The notes: generated by a model not told the origin, from the letters alone. Shown: positions 18,720 through 26,826, counted from the first letter of the stretch. The stretch: 64,000 nt of DNA from Hoskinsella mucinilytica (GCF_045223415.1 NZ_JBEQZJ010000023.1:4788-68787); one strand, 5' to 3'. Translations and numbers: made by a program.

Positions 18720-19684
18720 TCTGACAACAACCTTTCTTTCTCATGAATATCCTCAATTCCTTTCATATCCGCATAAGGAATATGATCGGGATAATTTTTT
18801 ATATTGATGCTTTGCCCTTTTAAGATGATTTCAGGTGAAAAATACTCTTTATCATATAATAGAAAATCATTGATGATAAAATCAAATACTCGATTGACAT
18901 CTTCATCATCTGCACTATGTTTCATTAATGCGGTACCTGTCAAAGAATATGGCGAACCTTCCGGTGGATAAATAATTTCAAATGGTGATCCATCATTGAT
19001 TTGATTCACTGCCTGAAACGTTAATCCAAGACCGATTGCTACTTCTCCTTGTATCAACAATTTGATTGGTCCACTTCCTGATTCTGTAAACTGTTTTACA
19101 TAGTATTCCAATTTATCAATGTATGCCAATGCTTCTTTTTCTCCCATGGTATTTACAAGGTTCTTATAAAAGAAATATCCGGTACCACTTGATTTAGGAT
19201 CCGGCATTGCGATCAAATTATAGTAAATGGGATTTAATAACTCCTCATAAGTATGTGGAATCGGTAGATTTTTCTTTTTGATAACATCTGTATTGATGAT
19301 AAAAGCACCTGCCTGTCGTTCCCATGTGACATAAAGGTTATCATGATCCTCTGGTCGTAAACCATCTACATAATCTAATTTACTTTTCCCTTTGATATCC
19401 GCAAGTTGATCTTTGATCTTTTCCATATAGCTACTTTCCAAACCGACAATGATATCAGCATCACTTTGTTCTTTTTCTACACTGATCTTTGCGGCTGATT
19501 TTGCAGTAGGTACATACATAACCATCACATGAAGGTCTGGAAATTTCTCATCTAATTGTTTTTGTAGCTCTTCTCCACGGAATTGTTCCATAGAGGAATA
19601 AATGATAATTGCATTCTGTTCAGAATGGATTCCCACCAATAATAGTAAAGTTAAAACGATCAATGTCGTTACGATCTTTTTCAT
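18707..19684 (-). CDS. ABC transporter substrate-binding protein, 2-aminoethylphosphonate type (PhnS2-like)
   Basis: The 325-residue protein has a signal-like N-terminus and a type-II binding-protein fold (IIIYSSMEQFRGEELQ, MPDPKSSGTGYFF, GLTFQAVNQINDG), like the Fe3+/AEP-binding family. A Gram-positive binding protein normally has a lipobox cysteine, but none is visible after the hydrophobic stretch (LLLLVGIHSEQ). The protein may therefore be held by an uncleaved helix. AEP as ligand rests on the family and on the phnW and pntC genes nearby; spermidine or iron are alternatives. Start 19684 has a nearby AGGA; a promoter lies just upstream. Confidence 0.82.
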   Translation of the reverse strand: MKKIVTTLIVLTLLLLVGIHSEQNAIIIYSSMEQFRGEELQKQLDEKFPDLHVMVMYVPTAKSAAKISVEKEQSDADIIVGLESSYMEKIKDQLADIKGKSKLDYVDGLRPEDHDNLYVTWERQAGAFIINTDVIKKKNLPIPHTYEELLNPIYYNLIAMPDPKSSGTGYFFYKNLVNTMGEKEALAYIDKLEYYVKQFTESGSGPIKLLIQGEVAIGLGLTFQAVNQINDGSPFEIIYPPEGSPYSLTGTALMKHSADDEDVNRVFDFIINDFLLYDKEYFSPEIILKGQSINIKNYPDHIPYADMKGIEDIHEKERLLSEWKY

Positions 19685-19714
19685 AGCCTCAGTCCTTTTG
19701 TTCACATATCACAG

Positions 19715-19743
19715 ATTATATCACTAATTTATAACAATGAAAA
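19715..19743 (-). promoter_or_regulatory. Predicted promoter of the AEP importer operon
   Basis: TTTTCA, 17 bases, then TGATATAAT (perfect -10 with TGn extension) lie about 35 bases upstream of the binding-protein start. Confidence 0.55.
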
Positions 19744-19862
19744 CCTATTTTTCACAAAAACTTCACACAAAACATGAATAAATTCTCGATTAATGAACAT
19801 ATCACTTGTTTTGTATAAGCTTTATCGTTCAAGTAAATACTAAAAAAGGAAGGAGGAACACT

Positions 19863-20417
19863 ATGAAACGTTCTATATTACTATGTATTTGTTTCTTTCT
19901 TATGATGAGTACATCGCTTTATGCTCAAGAAACCTTACATGATCTTATTCTGATTCACAGCAAAGAGCTTCCTTATCTTTATTTGGTACAAACAAGAAAA
20001 GATCAAAGCCTAGATGTGTATGTGATACCGTCCGATGTATATGTATCCAATGTTCCTTTGAAAGAATTATCTACACAAAGTCTTCATTCTCAACTAAAAG
20101 ATCATTTCAAACTGAATGTTGAAAATGATGTGGATGTATCATTAGACACCATTGACCAGGATTTTGGTTTGGATCATGAAACCTATGATCTTACCACGAT
20201 GAAAGGTATGACTGATTATTTTGTAGATGTGAAAAATAAGCTTTCCATGAGTGATATCCTTCATTATCAAAGATATATCGATAGTGATTTATCTTTATCT
20301 GAGTATTATGATTTTTATCAGATGTTTTCTAAAAAGGTCATCATTCATTATCATTATCTTCCTGTCATACAATCAACAGATTTCAGCATTCCACTTCGCA
20401 CGATCTTTTCAAACTGA
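19863..20417 (+). CDS. Small secreted protein, possibly a degenerate LCP-like domain
   Basis: The 184-residue product has a clear signal peptide (CICFFLMMSTSLYAQE) and no lipobox. The mature part has scattered resemblance to LytR-CpsA-Psr proteins, such as KDQSLDVYVIPSDVYVSNVP and an MSDILHYQRYIDSDLS stretch, but lacks the conserved arginines and DALGGV motif. I call this weak. The ATG at 19863 follows AAGGAGG; the upstream extension is not supported. It is the only plus-strand gene here and is divergent from the importer, which may allow joint control. Function unknown. Confidence 0.6.
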   Translation: MKRSILLCICFFLMMSTSLYAQETLHDLILIHSKELPYLYLVQTRKDQSLDVYVIPSDVYVSNVPLKELSTQSLHSQLKDHFKLNVENDVDVSLDTIDQDFGLDHETYDLTTMKGMTDYFVDVKNKLSMSDILHYQRYIDSDLSLSEYYDFYQMFSKKVIIHYHYLPVIQSTDFSIPLRTIFSN

Positions 20418-20424
20418 TCTTATG

Positions 20425-20458
20425 ATAAAAGCAAGTAGACAATCCTACTTGCTTTTAT
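20425..20458. terminator. Strong bidirectional terminator
   Basis: A perfect 14-bp stem (ATAAAAGCAAGTAG / CTACTTGCTTTTAT) with a 6-base loop overlaps the pntC-like stop codon and serves both convergent genes. Confidence 0.88.
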
Positions 20459-21155
20459 GTTTTTCACGATAACATAGAATACTTTCATAATCTTGTAATA
20501 CATCGATCTCACTCCAATAATGTCCGACAATATCTTTTACATAGATATCTCTATCCTGGATCATCGAATACAAGGTATTTTCCCACCAAAGCTGATAATC
20601 GCCTTCATGAACCAATTTCTTTAATCGTTCTTTGACTTTAGGTAAAAGACTTTGTTTGACCTTTGCCAAACCAACATATTCACTTGTTCTTTCCTCCCTG
20701 GTTAGCTCCTTTCCATAGGCTTTTAAGCATTCCTTTTCACATCGAAAGAAATAATCTCCACTATCTTTACGTGAGCTATCCGCCAAAAGAACCACGTCTC
20801 TTGTATCCTGACAAAGAAGGTCAAGTACATCTTGTTGCCAAAACACATCTGCATTCGCAAGCAATAAATCTTCTTTGATATCAAGTTCTTCTCTTGCGAA
20901 CCATAACGAAGCAATGCTGTTGGTTACCTTATAAAAAGGATTTTCATAAAAAGTGACTTGATGATCCTTCAATGCTTCTTGAATCAAATGTCCCTTAAAT
21001 CCAAGACAAATTGTAACATCGATATGATTTTTTTGTAATAACTCCACTGTATGACATATCAAAGGTCCATCACCGATATCCAACAAACATTTGGGTTCAT
21101 TTGTTTTCGTGGATATCCTTGTCCCCATACCCGCAGCCATCAAAATTGCTCTCAT
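20445..21155 (-). CDS. pntC: PntC-like 2-aminoethylphosphonate nucleotidyltransferase
   Basis: The 236-residue protein is a single nucleotidyltransferase domain with the signature ILMAAGMGTRISTKTNEPK at the N-terminus and a substrate loop VTNSIASLWFA. It differs from the LicC-like protein in the same region. Its ATG overlaps the phnW stop by four bases, the pairing seen in Treponema-type pntC/AEP-transaminase fusions and neighbours, where the product is CMP-AEP for attachment to surface glycans or lipids. The specificity for AEP is inferred from this context; phosphocholine or a sugar phosphate is possible. Confidence 0.72.
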   Translation of the reverse strand: MRAILMAAGMGTRISTKTNEPKCLLDIGDGPLICHTVELLQKNHIDVTICLGFKGHLIQEALKDHQVTFYENPFYKVTNSIASLWFAREELDIKEDLLLANADVFWQQDVLDLLCQDTRDVVLLADSSRKDSGDYFFRCEKECLKAYGKELTREERTSEYVGLAKVKQSLLPKVKERLKKLVHEGDYQLWWENTLYSMIQDRDIYVKDIVGHYWSEIDVLQDYESILCYREKHKSK

Positions 21156-22210
21156 ATCAACACCTCTTTCAAACAAGCAATTAATTCATCATAATCTTGA
21201 ATGCTTACATCTCCTAAATGTCCAACACGAAGCATCTTTGTTTTCATAGCCCCTCCACTCGGTGTCAAATAGATCTGATACCTTTTTTTTAACTGTTGAT
21301 AAACCATTTGTGCATCATGATTTATGAATAACAATGGAGTTAACGCATTACTTAATGGAAAAGGTGGTAACATCACCGGTAACGTCTGAATATGTTCTCT
21401 AAAATATTGTGCACGTCTTTGTATTTGCTTTTGTAAAACATCCACTCCAATTTGTGTGATATGATCTAACATTTGTGATAGTTCCAACAAAACACCGACT
21501 GCAGGAGTATTGGGCGTCTGCCCTCTTTCCATATTTTTCACATGCTCCTTGATACTCAAATACATGCAAATATCCGTTTTCGCTATGATTTTACTTTGAT
21601 AAAACTGTTCCTTCATAATGATCATTGAAATACCTGGCGCACAAGCCAATGCCTTTTGCGAAGACAAAATCAATGCATCGATACCATAAGTTTCCATATC
21701 CAAAGGATCACTAAGAAAGGAAGAGATGGCATCAACAATAAGAGAAAGATGATATTTTTTTGCATATGCACTGATCGATTCCAAAGAATAAAGTTGTCCT
21801 GTACTTGTTTCATGTAAATTAACAAGCAATGCATCATAACAACTACCATCTATTTGATTCAGTTTTTCTTCACTTAATGTTTCAGGAAAAGGTAGCTTTA
21901 TTTCATCATAAGGTATTCCATAACAAGCGCATAACTTTGTAAAGCGCTCACCAAAAGAACCTCCATTGATAATCAAAACTCGATTCTCTTTCCTTAAACT
22001 ACATGCCACAAGACTTTCCATTGCACTGGTTCCACTACCGGTAAGAAAGATAGCCCTTCCTTCTTTTACATGTAATATTTGTTTTAATTGTCGTTCCATC
22101 TTTAACATCATGTTAGAAAAATCTTCATCACGAAAATATGGAAGTTGCTGAGATGCTATTTGTTTTGTTTCCGTATACATCTGTACAGGTCCAACAGTAA
22201 AAAGCTTCAC
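21152..22210 (-). CDS. phnW: 2-aminoethylphosphonate-pyruvate transaminase
   Basis: The 352-residue class V aminotransferase has the N-terminal LFTVGPVQM typical of PhnW and the PLP-binding lysine in SSQKALACAPG near residue 190. It interconverts AEP plus pyruvate with phosphonoacetaldehyde plus alanine. Neither PhnX (catabolism) nor PEP mutase and phosphonopyruvate decarboxylase (synthesis) lie nearby, so the direction is open. I start at the GTG at 22210, which has AGGAG 7 bases upstream; an ATG seven codons earlier has no site. The pntC-like gene overlaps its 3' end. Confidence 0.85.
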   Translation of the reverse strand: MKLFTVGPVQMYTETKQIASQQLPYFRDEDFSNMMLKMERQLKQILHVKEGRAIFLTGSGTSAMESLVACSLRKENRVLIINGGSFGERFTKLCACYGIPYDEIKLPFPETLSEEKLNQIDGSCYDALLVNLHETSTGQLYSLESISAYAKKYHLSLIVDAISSFLSDPLDMETYGIDALILSSQKALACAPGISMIIMKEQFYQSKIIAKTDICMYLSIKEHVKNMERGQTPNTPAVGVLLELSQMLDHITQIGVDVLQKQIQRRAQYFREHIQTLPVMLPPFPLSNALTPLLFINHDAQMVYQQLKKRYQIYLTPSGGAMKTKMLRVGHLGDVSIQDYDELIACLKEVLI

Positions 22211-22238
22211 TATACCACTCCTTTTGTTCATATTTAAG

Positions 22239-22267
22239 ATTATATGACCATATCATAAACAAATCAA
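22239..22267 (-). promoter_or_regulatory. Predicted sigma-A promoter of phnW-pntC
   Basis: TTGATT, 17 bases, TATAAT on the minus strand about 30-55 bases before the GTG start. Confidence 0.6.
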
Positions 22268-22353
22268 CCATTATTTTCATTTATTTTTGTTCATAATCAA
22301 TAAATTTATTTATATCACAGAACAAAAGTAACATCTATTCAACACCAATAGTT

Positions 22354-22393
22354 AAAAAAATAAAACAGCCACTACCAATATAAAAGCTGTTTT
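22354..22393 (-). terminator. Intrinsic terminator after the first GNAT gene
   Basis: The minus strand reads AAAACAGC, a 16-base loop, GCTGTTTT and then a run of T's, about 30 bases after the stop. Confidence 0.65.
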
Positions 22394-22421
22394 GCTATTT
22401 CAATATGAAACACAAACCGTA

Positions 22422-22991
22422 CTATGGTCTATGCTGTAACACATAATATGAACAATATATTTTTCCATCATGCCCAATCAATTTTTCCTCTGTAGATTCA
22501 AAGCCTAGATTTTTTAGGGCAGCGATTCTTTCTGTTGCGGACGGTATTGCTTTTATCGCAATTTTATCACAATCAAACAAAGAATAAGCCGGTTTTATGA
22601 TCAAATCTAATATTTTCATGATTTCACTTGTTACTTCATAATCACTTCGAAGATCTAATCTAAGTAAACCACAATTTGTAAAATAATCTTTAGAATCCCT
22701 ATGAAACAGTTCTAAGGTTCCTATTGCTTCCCTTGTTGCTTTTGAAATGATCGTCCATCTTACAAAACCTTCTCTGCCATATTCAAATAACCAGTAATCA
22801 ATAGCCTCTTTCATTCTGCTCTCACTCGTATAGTAAAAATCATCTCCACCACAATTATCACTATTGAAAAAAGCTACAGCCTTCTTATCAGAATAGACTT
22901 TTAATAGATCTTTTGCATCTCCTCGTTGAACCAACCTTAGCATATAGTCCTCATTCTCGTAAGAAGTACACTCTTGATAAACATTTTCCAC
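22422..22991 (-). CDS. GNAT-family N-acetyltransferase (RimJ/RimL-like)
   Basis: The 189-residue protein has the GNAT arrangement of RimL-type enzymes: a substrate region (YMLRLVQRGDAKDLLKVYSD), the strand GTLELFHRDS, and the acetyl-CoA-binding stretch with LRLDLRSDYEVTSEIMK. It probably acetylates an amino or N-terminal group of an unknown acceptor. It uses a GTG start at 22991 with GGAGG 8 bases upstream; no ATG in frame fits as well. It lies in a run of small accessory genes with separate ribosome sites. Confidence 0.8.
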   Translation of the reverse strand: MENVYQECTSYENEDYMLRLVQRGDAKDLLKVYSDKKAVAFFNSDNCGGDDFYYTSESRMKEAIDYWLFEYGREGFVRWTIISKATREAIGTLELFHRDSKDYFTNCGLLRLDLRSDYEVTSEIMKILDLIIKPAYSLFDCDKIAIKAIPSATERIAALKNLGFESTEEKLIGHDGKIYCSYYVLQHRP

Positions 22992-23031
22992 TCTTACATC
23001 CTCCTTAGTTTATCCATATAATTTCACTAAA

Positions 23032-23481
23032 TTATCTTTCCATTTTCAAAAGGTGTTCCTCTGTTCCTTCTTCATATTGCCATTCATTATGATAATGAAA
23101 TCCATGTTTTTCATAAAATGACACTGCCCTTTCATTTTTTTCTAACACCCATAAATATCTGACATCAAAGTTTTGAATAACAAACTCCATTAGTTTCCCA
23201 CCAATTCCTTCATTTGCAAAAAAACTATCAACATAGAGTTCCTTTACTTCTTTATCCTCTATATGAATGAGTCCTTTCACAAATTCATCATCATACACCC
23301 AAATATGATGTAAAGTGTTGAGATCATCCAAGTATTCTTGAGCGAGAGATAACACCTACAGTTCTCCAAAAGAATAGTGATCATTATGAAAGATCGAACG
23401 ATAATTTAGTCTTTTTGTAAATACCAATATCTCTGCAATTCTTGAAATATCTTCTTGTTTTGCTTTTCTAATATTGATCAT
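23032..23481 (-). pseudogene. GNAT-family acetyltransferase interrupted by an in-frame TAG
   Basis: Read from the ATG at 23481 (GGGAG upstream), the minus strand gives a normal GNAT protein of 149 codons, starting MINIRKAKQEDISRIAEIL, except that codon 42 is TAG (23356-23358) between GEL and VLSLAQEYL. The rest carries the acetyl-CoA loop NEGIGGKLM and the family end FYEKHGFHYHNEW. A single CAG-to-TAG change explains it. The downstream part could in theory restart at the GTG at 23355, but that would lack the first beta strands and has no ribosome site. TAG ends normal genes here, so readthrough is unlikely. Confidence 0.75.
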
Positions 23482-23501
23482 TTTCTAATTCTCCCAATTT
23501 A

Positions 23502-23953
23502 TCATAACGGTTTTTCTCTTTCCTGTACCAAATCACTATCAAAGGTTATATTTATTGTAACATGATCTATCTTCGTTCCAGTAAAAGATATTACATATTC
23601 CTTACTTTTTTCAGATTTTCCAATAAGATCGAAAATGACTCTATCTTTTTGTCTTCCTTCCATCTTTTACTCCATAAGATTTCTTTTGTTTTGTTATCTT
23701 TCACTTCTAAAATTCCACTTTTACCATTTAATTCGATGGTTCCATTGACAATCAAATCATCCATATCTTCTGATACACAAAATAATCGTTCATCTATCAA
23801 CGGGTCTTGCTCATCATAATTTTTATCTAACTTCATTTCTAATGTTAACTTTTGCTTATTAGATTTATCAAAGGCATTTGCATTGTCACTTACACATGCC
23901 ATCAAAAAGGTAATATTTATTAACATTGTGAAAAACATTATCGTCTTTTTCAT
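23502..23953 (-). pseudogene. Small lipoprotein gene with a -1 frameshift in a poly-A run
   Basis: The first 120 residues begin with a lipoprotein signal (lipobox LMAC near residue 20) and a beta-rich domain ending at FSILLENLKK. At 23606-23611 the minus strand has six A's, after which the frame runs into a stop after a few residues. Adding one A reopens the frame to 23502 and gives the continuation SKEYVISFTGTKIDHVTIN, which reads like the missing end of the domain. The gene thus looks inactivated by homopolymer slippage, or the base is a sequencing error. The GNAT pseudogene follows 20 bases downstream. Confidence 0.65.
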
Positions 23954-23979
23954 ACAGTGATCACCATTACTTTCTTAAT

Positions 23980-24375
23980 TTAGTTTAAACACCATGTTAC
24001 CATTTTTGTAATTAGTTCAACTGGCAATGCTTTATCATAGGGAAAATAAATTGCACTTTTTTTTGTATCAAAATCATTTAATTCAGATGCAAATTCTTCT
24101 ATAGCTTCGACGCCCACATAAAAACTGATATGCTTTTTGCAAGCAGAAAAGGAAATAGACTTTCCCTCTTTTTCATAATAAGGCATGCTCCAAACGATAC
24201 GTTCCTTGATATTCGGAACACTTTGCTGCAAAGCATTCATCATCTCTATCAAATTAGGACGTATCTCTGATGGTAGAGATTCTATGTATTCTAATACTGT
24301 TTCTGGCGCTTTACCACAATAATGAGCTTGATTAGTTCTTTTAAATTCTCTACCACATTTAGGGCATATCCACAT
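23980..24375 (-). CDS. Zinc-ribbon protein with DUF1801-like (YdhG) domain
   Basis: The 131-residue protein starts with a C2HC-like ribbon (CPKCGREFKRTNQAHYC) and continues into a DUF1801/YdhG-like domain with IVWSMPYYEKEGKSISFSA and HISFYVG. Such domains bind small ligands or iron, and one member is a frataxin-like iron chaperone, but the family is mostly uncharacterised. A strong AGGAGG site precedes the ATG at 24375. It is one of several small genes arranged head to tail with 20-25 base gaps, so they may be co-transcribed. Confidence 0.75.
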   Translation of the reverse strand: MWICPKCGREFKRTNQAHYCGKAPETVLEYIESLPSEIRPNLIEMMNALQQSVPNIKERIVWSMPYYEKEGKSISFSACKKHISFYVGVEAIEEFASELNDFDTKKSAIYFPYDKALPVELITKMVTWCLN

Positions 24376-24398
24376 ATCTATTTCCTCCTAATCTTAAT

Positions 24399-24848
24399 TC
24401 ACCAAGTATACTGTCTTATTTGACGTATGGCCTTTTGTCTATCTTTATATATCAAATGTTGCATGCTTTCATCATATATTTTTTGATACCCTTCTAATGC
24501 TTTAAGAATGATATCTATAAGCTCCGGTTTATATTTAGCTATGATTGGCGTATCTTGGATACATTGCCTAGCTGTGATCGGCTTATCATCTTCTATATGT
24601 TTTAACCAATCATAAATGATATCATTTACACGATCATCTATATCCCATTTGGCATTATATGCAATCAAACGTAACCCTCTTGTTCGAATATAGGAATGCT
24701 CTTGATTGTTCATCATTTCAACAAATCTGTCAAAATATGGGTAACATTGATTGCTTTCCTCACTAACCACTAATAGCTCTTTTAACGCTTTATATGCCTG
24801 CTTATTCTCTGAATGTATCAACATATCTATCCATAACGTAACATCCAT
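24399..24848 (-). CDS. Conserved HEAT-like helical protein
   Basis: The 149-residue protein is all alpha-helical with HEAT-like helix pairs, for example YIRTRGLRLIAYNAKWDIDD and YKPELIDIILKALEGY, and ends in a basic helix. Similar small proteins occur widely in Firmicutes next to XRE regulators and are probably protein-protein interaction modules. It has GGGAGG upstream of its ATG and lies about 20 bases downstream of the XRE gene below. No enzyme motif is visible. Confidence 0.65.
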   Translation of the reverse strand: MDVTLWIDMLIHSENKQAYKALKELLVVSEESNQCYPYFDRFVEMMNNQEHSYIRTRGLRLIAYNAKWDIDDRVNDIIYDWLKHIEDDKPITARQCIQDTPIIAKYKPELIDIILKALEGYQKIYDESMQHLIYKDRQKAIRQIRQYTW

Positions 24849-24868
24849 TTTATGAACCTCCCTTTTCC

Positions 24869-25333
24869 TTATTTGCTTGTGTTACTCTTACGATTTTTCC
24901 ATATATGATACAGAATATCTTTCAGAACCAAGAATGCATCTAGTTCATCAAGGTGATATTCTTGTCCTAATTCATCTAACATACTACTTATTCTAGTAGC
25001 ATAATATGGAATGTTTACTTCTTTTTGATATTCAAGTAAGATAGGATATTTTTTACCCCATGCATTTGTCCAGTTTATTTTATCGTTCATTTCTTCATTC
25101 GTTTGTTCAATCATATCTTCGATTTCTTTTTTATCCAGATCAAAATCAATCAATTCATCTAATGTCACATTGTAAAGCTTGGCCATTTTTTTAGCCTGAT
25201 ATATATCAGGTATCGTTTCTTCTGTTTCCCATTTCGAAATTGTCTGTCTACTTACTCCTAATTTTTCTGCGACTGTTTCCTGTGAAAAACCACACCTTTT
25301 TCTTGCATGAAATAAATGATTACCTAATTCCAT
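24869..25333 (-). CDS. XRE-family transcriptional regulator
   Basis: The 154-residue protein has an N-terminal helix-turn-helix (FSQETVAEKLGVSRQTISKWE) and a C-terminal helical part of ~90 residues without membrane segments. The first 60 residues are of the SinR/phage-repressor type. I start at 25333, 7 bases after AGGAGGT; the ATG at 25339 is only two bases from that site. It probably controls the small downstream operon of helical, zinc-ribbon and now-broken genes. Confidence 0.83.
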   Translation of the reverse strand: MELGNHLFHARKRCGFSQETVAEKLGVSRQTISKWETEETIPDIYQAKKMAKLYNVTLDELIDFDLDKKEIEDMIEQTNEEMNDKINWTNAWGKKYPILLEYQKEVNIPYYATRISSMLDELGQEYHLDELDAFLVLKDILYHIWKNRKSNTSK

Positions 25334-25467
25334 TTTCATTACCTCCTTTTTTTGTTTACACCATTAGTATATCGTTTGTTAGGAAATAACACTATCAACG
25401 ATAACTGTCAAAAATGCACGTTTATTTAACTACTTCTTTCACTAACATCATTTTTAGAATTCCTTAT

Positions 25468-26178
25468 CTAGTAGGACATATGATTTCTTATTTTCTTGAT
25501 GTTATGATTCATCAAATGCCTACCGAAATGGCTATATAGAAAGGCTTTCATATATGACATTTCTTGATGATGTTTCTTTAGCAAGTCGTCGGGACAATTA
25601 AAAACGCCGAAATCTTGTGTAATGCCCTCACTTTGTATATAGGTATTATTTCGCTCAAAATCAATGATAGGATTTAGAAAGTCCTTGACCGCAACACCAT
25701 ACCCACAAAAAGCCCCTAAGCAAGTTGCATTCATATTTTGTAACTGAGAAAGATACTTTTTATCTAAGATGAATGCCTCTAATTCATACCATACCCCATC
25801 CAAATAGACCTCTACCCAACTGTGAAAGATATGTTGAGGAGCATTCTTATATATCAACCCTGTCATTGCTCCCTTTTGCAATTTTTTATCAATCGTAAAT
25901 CCATGGATTCGACATGGAACATTTACCGCACGCAATAATGCCATAAATAAAGTCCCTTTTGTATTACATTGCCCATATCCATCATCAAGCACTTTAGATG
26001 CAGGGATATGATCATCCACATTATAACCAAATAGGATTTCATCACGGACATAGTTATATATTTGCTTGATCCGCTCATATTCATTCATTTGTTTCCAAAG
26101 TCTATCATTAACTAATTGCTGTATATTTGTAGCTGAATAGTTTAACATAGGTGTTTCTTGCATGTATTGTTCCATCAT
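25468..26178 (-). CDS. Transglutaminase-like cysteine protease-fold protein
   Basis: The 236-residue protein has the transglutaminase-like triad: the cysteine in GYGQCNTKG, the histidine in HSWVEVYLDG and the acidic residue in WYELEAFILD. It has no signal peptide, so it acts in the cytosol, perhaps as a peptidase or amide-transfer enzyme; the substrate is unknown. The start at 26178 has GGAG about 8 bases upstream; the longer GTG-started form lacks a site. It is the first minus-strand gene before the tRNA pair. Confidence 0.78.
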   Translation of the reverse strand: MMEQYMQETPMLNYSATNIQQLVNDRLWKQMNEYERIKQIYNYVRDEILFGYNVDDHIPASKVLDDGYGQCNTKGTLFMALLRAVNVPCRIHGFTIDKKLQKGAMTGLIYKNAPQHIFHSWVEVYLDGVWYELEAFILDKKYLSQLQNMNATCLGAFCGYGVAVKDFLNPIIDFERNNTYIQSEGITQDFGVFNCPDDLLKKHHQEMSYMKAFLYSHFGRHLMNHNIKKIRNHMSY

Positions 26179-26497
26179 ATAGTATTCTCCAAAAATCTTA
26201 TTTTGCTTTCTTTTCACTCATCATAACATAATTCATTTGGTGTCACAATATGATCTCGGTTTTTCAAAGCTCAAGTATGATCTATTGATAAAAGAATGCT
26301 ATTGAGCAAGAGTAAATCCAACGAATCCCTCTATAGAGATAAGGTTCCTGTCTGCCTCTTTAAAGTGGAATTTAATTTTCTCTTCAGAATTTTCAAAAAA
26401 AATAAAAAAAAGGGTTGCAATTTTTCAAAAATATAATATAATATTAAAGCAACAAGTTCTAGCAAGGATTGCTGATGATGTTGATCGTTCTCTATAT
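26179..26497. other. Intergenic region upstream of the tRNA genes
   Basis: The left part holds no complete gene. A short minus-strand open stretch ending near 26296 encodes a protein-like tail (SIEGFVGFTLAQ) without a start or ribosome site, perhaps an eroded gene end. The right part is AT-rich and carries the tRNA promoter. Confidence 0.5.
26415..26442 (+). promoter_or_regulatory. Promoter of the tRNA-Cys/tRNA-Leu operon
   Basis: TTGCAA, 16 bases, TATAAT about 55 bases upstream of tRNA-Cys. A second overlapping TATAAT occurs 5 bases earlier. Confidence 0.65.
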
Positions 26498-26571
26498 GGT
26501 TCCGTAGCCAAGTGGTAAGGCAATAGACTGCAACTCTGTGATCATCGGTTCAAGTCCGATCGGAACCTCCA
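26498..26571 (+). tRNA. tRNA-Cys (anticodon GCA)
   Basis: The acceptor stem GGTTCCG/CGGAACC is perfect. The anticodon arm ATAGA-CTGCAAC-TCTGT has GCA at 26530-26532, the T-arm has the usual TTCAAGT loop, and CCA is encoded. It is transcribed with tRNA-Leu five bases downstream. Confidence 0.96.
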
Positions 26572-26576
26572 AGTAT

Positions 26577-26664
26577 GGGGTCGTGGCGAAATAGGCAGAC
26601 GCAACGGACTTAAAATCCGTTGGGAGTTAATCCCGTGTGGGTTCAAGTCCCACCGTCCCCACCA
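26577..26664 (+). tRNA. tRNA-Leu (anticodon TAA), with a T:T mismatch in the acceptor stem
   Basis: An 88-base class II tRNA with a long variable arm, anticodon arm ACGGA-CTTAAAA-TCCGT (TAA at 26611-26613) and encoded CCA. The acceptor stem GGGGTCG/CGTCCCC pairs except at the fifth position, where T faces T. The same stem with A there would be perfect, so this is an unusual base. Confidence 0.93.
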
Positions 26665-26675
26665 TACGTAAATAA

Positions 26676-26700
26676 AAGTCTTTGTAAAAAGACTTTTTTT
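26676..26700 (+). terminator. Intrinsic terminator of the tRNA operon
   Basis: AAGTCTTT/AAAGACTT with a 4-base loop followed by T's, 11 bases after the CCA of tRNA-Leu. Confidence 0.85.
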
Positions 26701-26780
26701 ATATATATTTTTCGTTTCAAAGGTAATGCTTATTTTATTAGTTTCTTCCATAACCAAAAAAAAACATCTATAAACCATTA

Positions 26781-26826
26781 ACTTATCAATAAAATTATAC
26801 ATCTACGTATAAAAGACCAGATTAAC
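26781..26826 (+). repeat. Left copy of a 46-bp direct repeat bounding the R-M island
   Basis: This segment matches 29921-29966 at about 40 of 46 positions, including an identical core AAAATTATACATCTACG and a shared CAGATTAAC end. It lies in the otherwise gene-free stretch from the tRNA terminator to the restriction endonuclease. Confidence 0.7.

Noticed and set aside
23032..23355. A separate 107-codon GNAT gene starting at the GTG at 23355
   Set aside because: The preceding 41 codons in the same frame are clearly the start of the same GNAT domain; the break is a TAG codon, and no ribosome site precedes the GTG.
26281..26400. Short minus-strand protein-like stretch ending SIEGFVGFTLAQ
   Set aside because: It could be an eroded gene end, but it is only about 30 codons with no start or ribosome site, so I list it only as part of the intergenic region.
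26542..26802. 86-codon open frame on the minus strand across the tRNA-Cys/tRNA-Leu pair
   Set aside because: It is antisense to two well-formed tRNAs, has no ribosome site, and is the familiar kind of spurious protein seen over tRNA genes.
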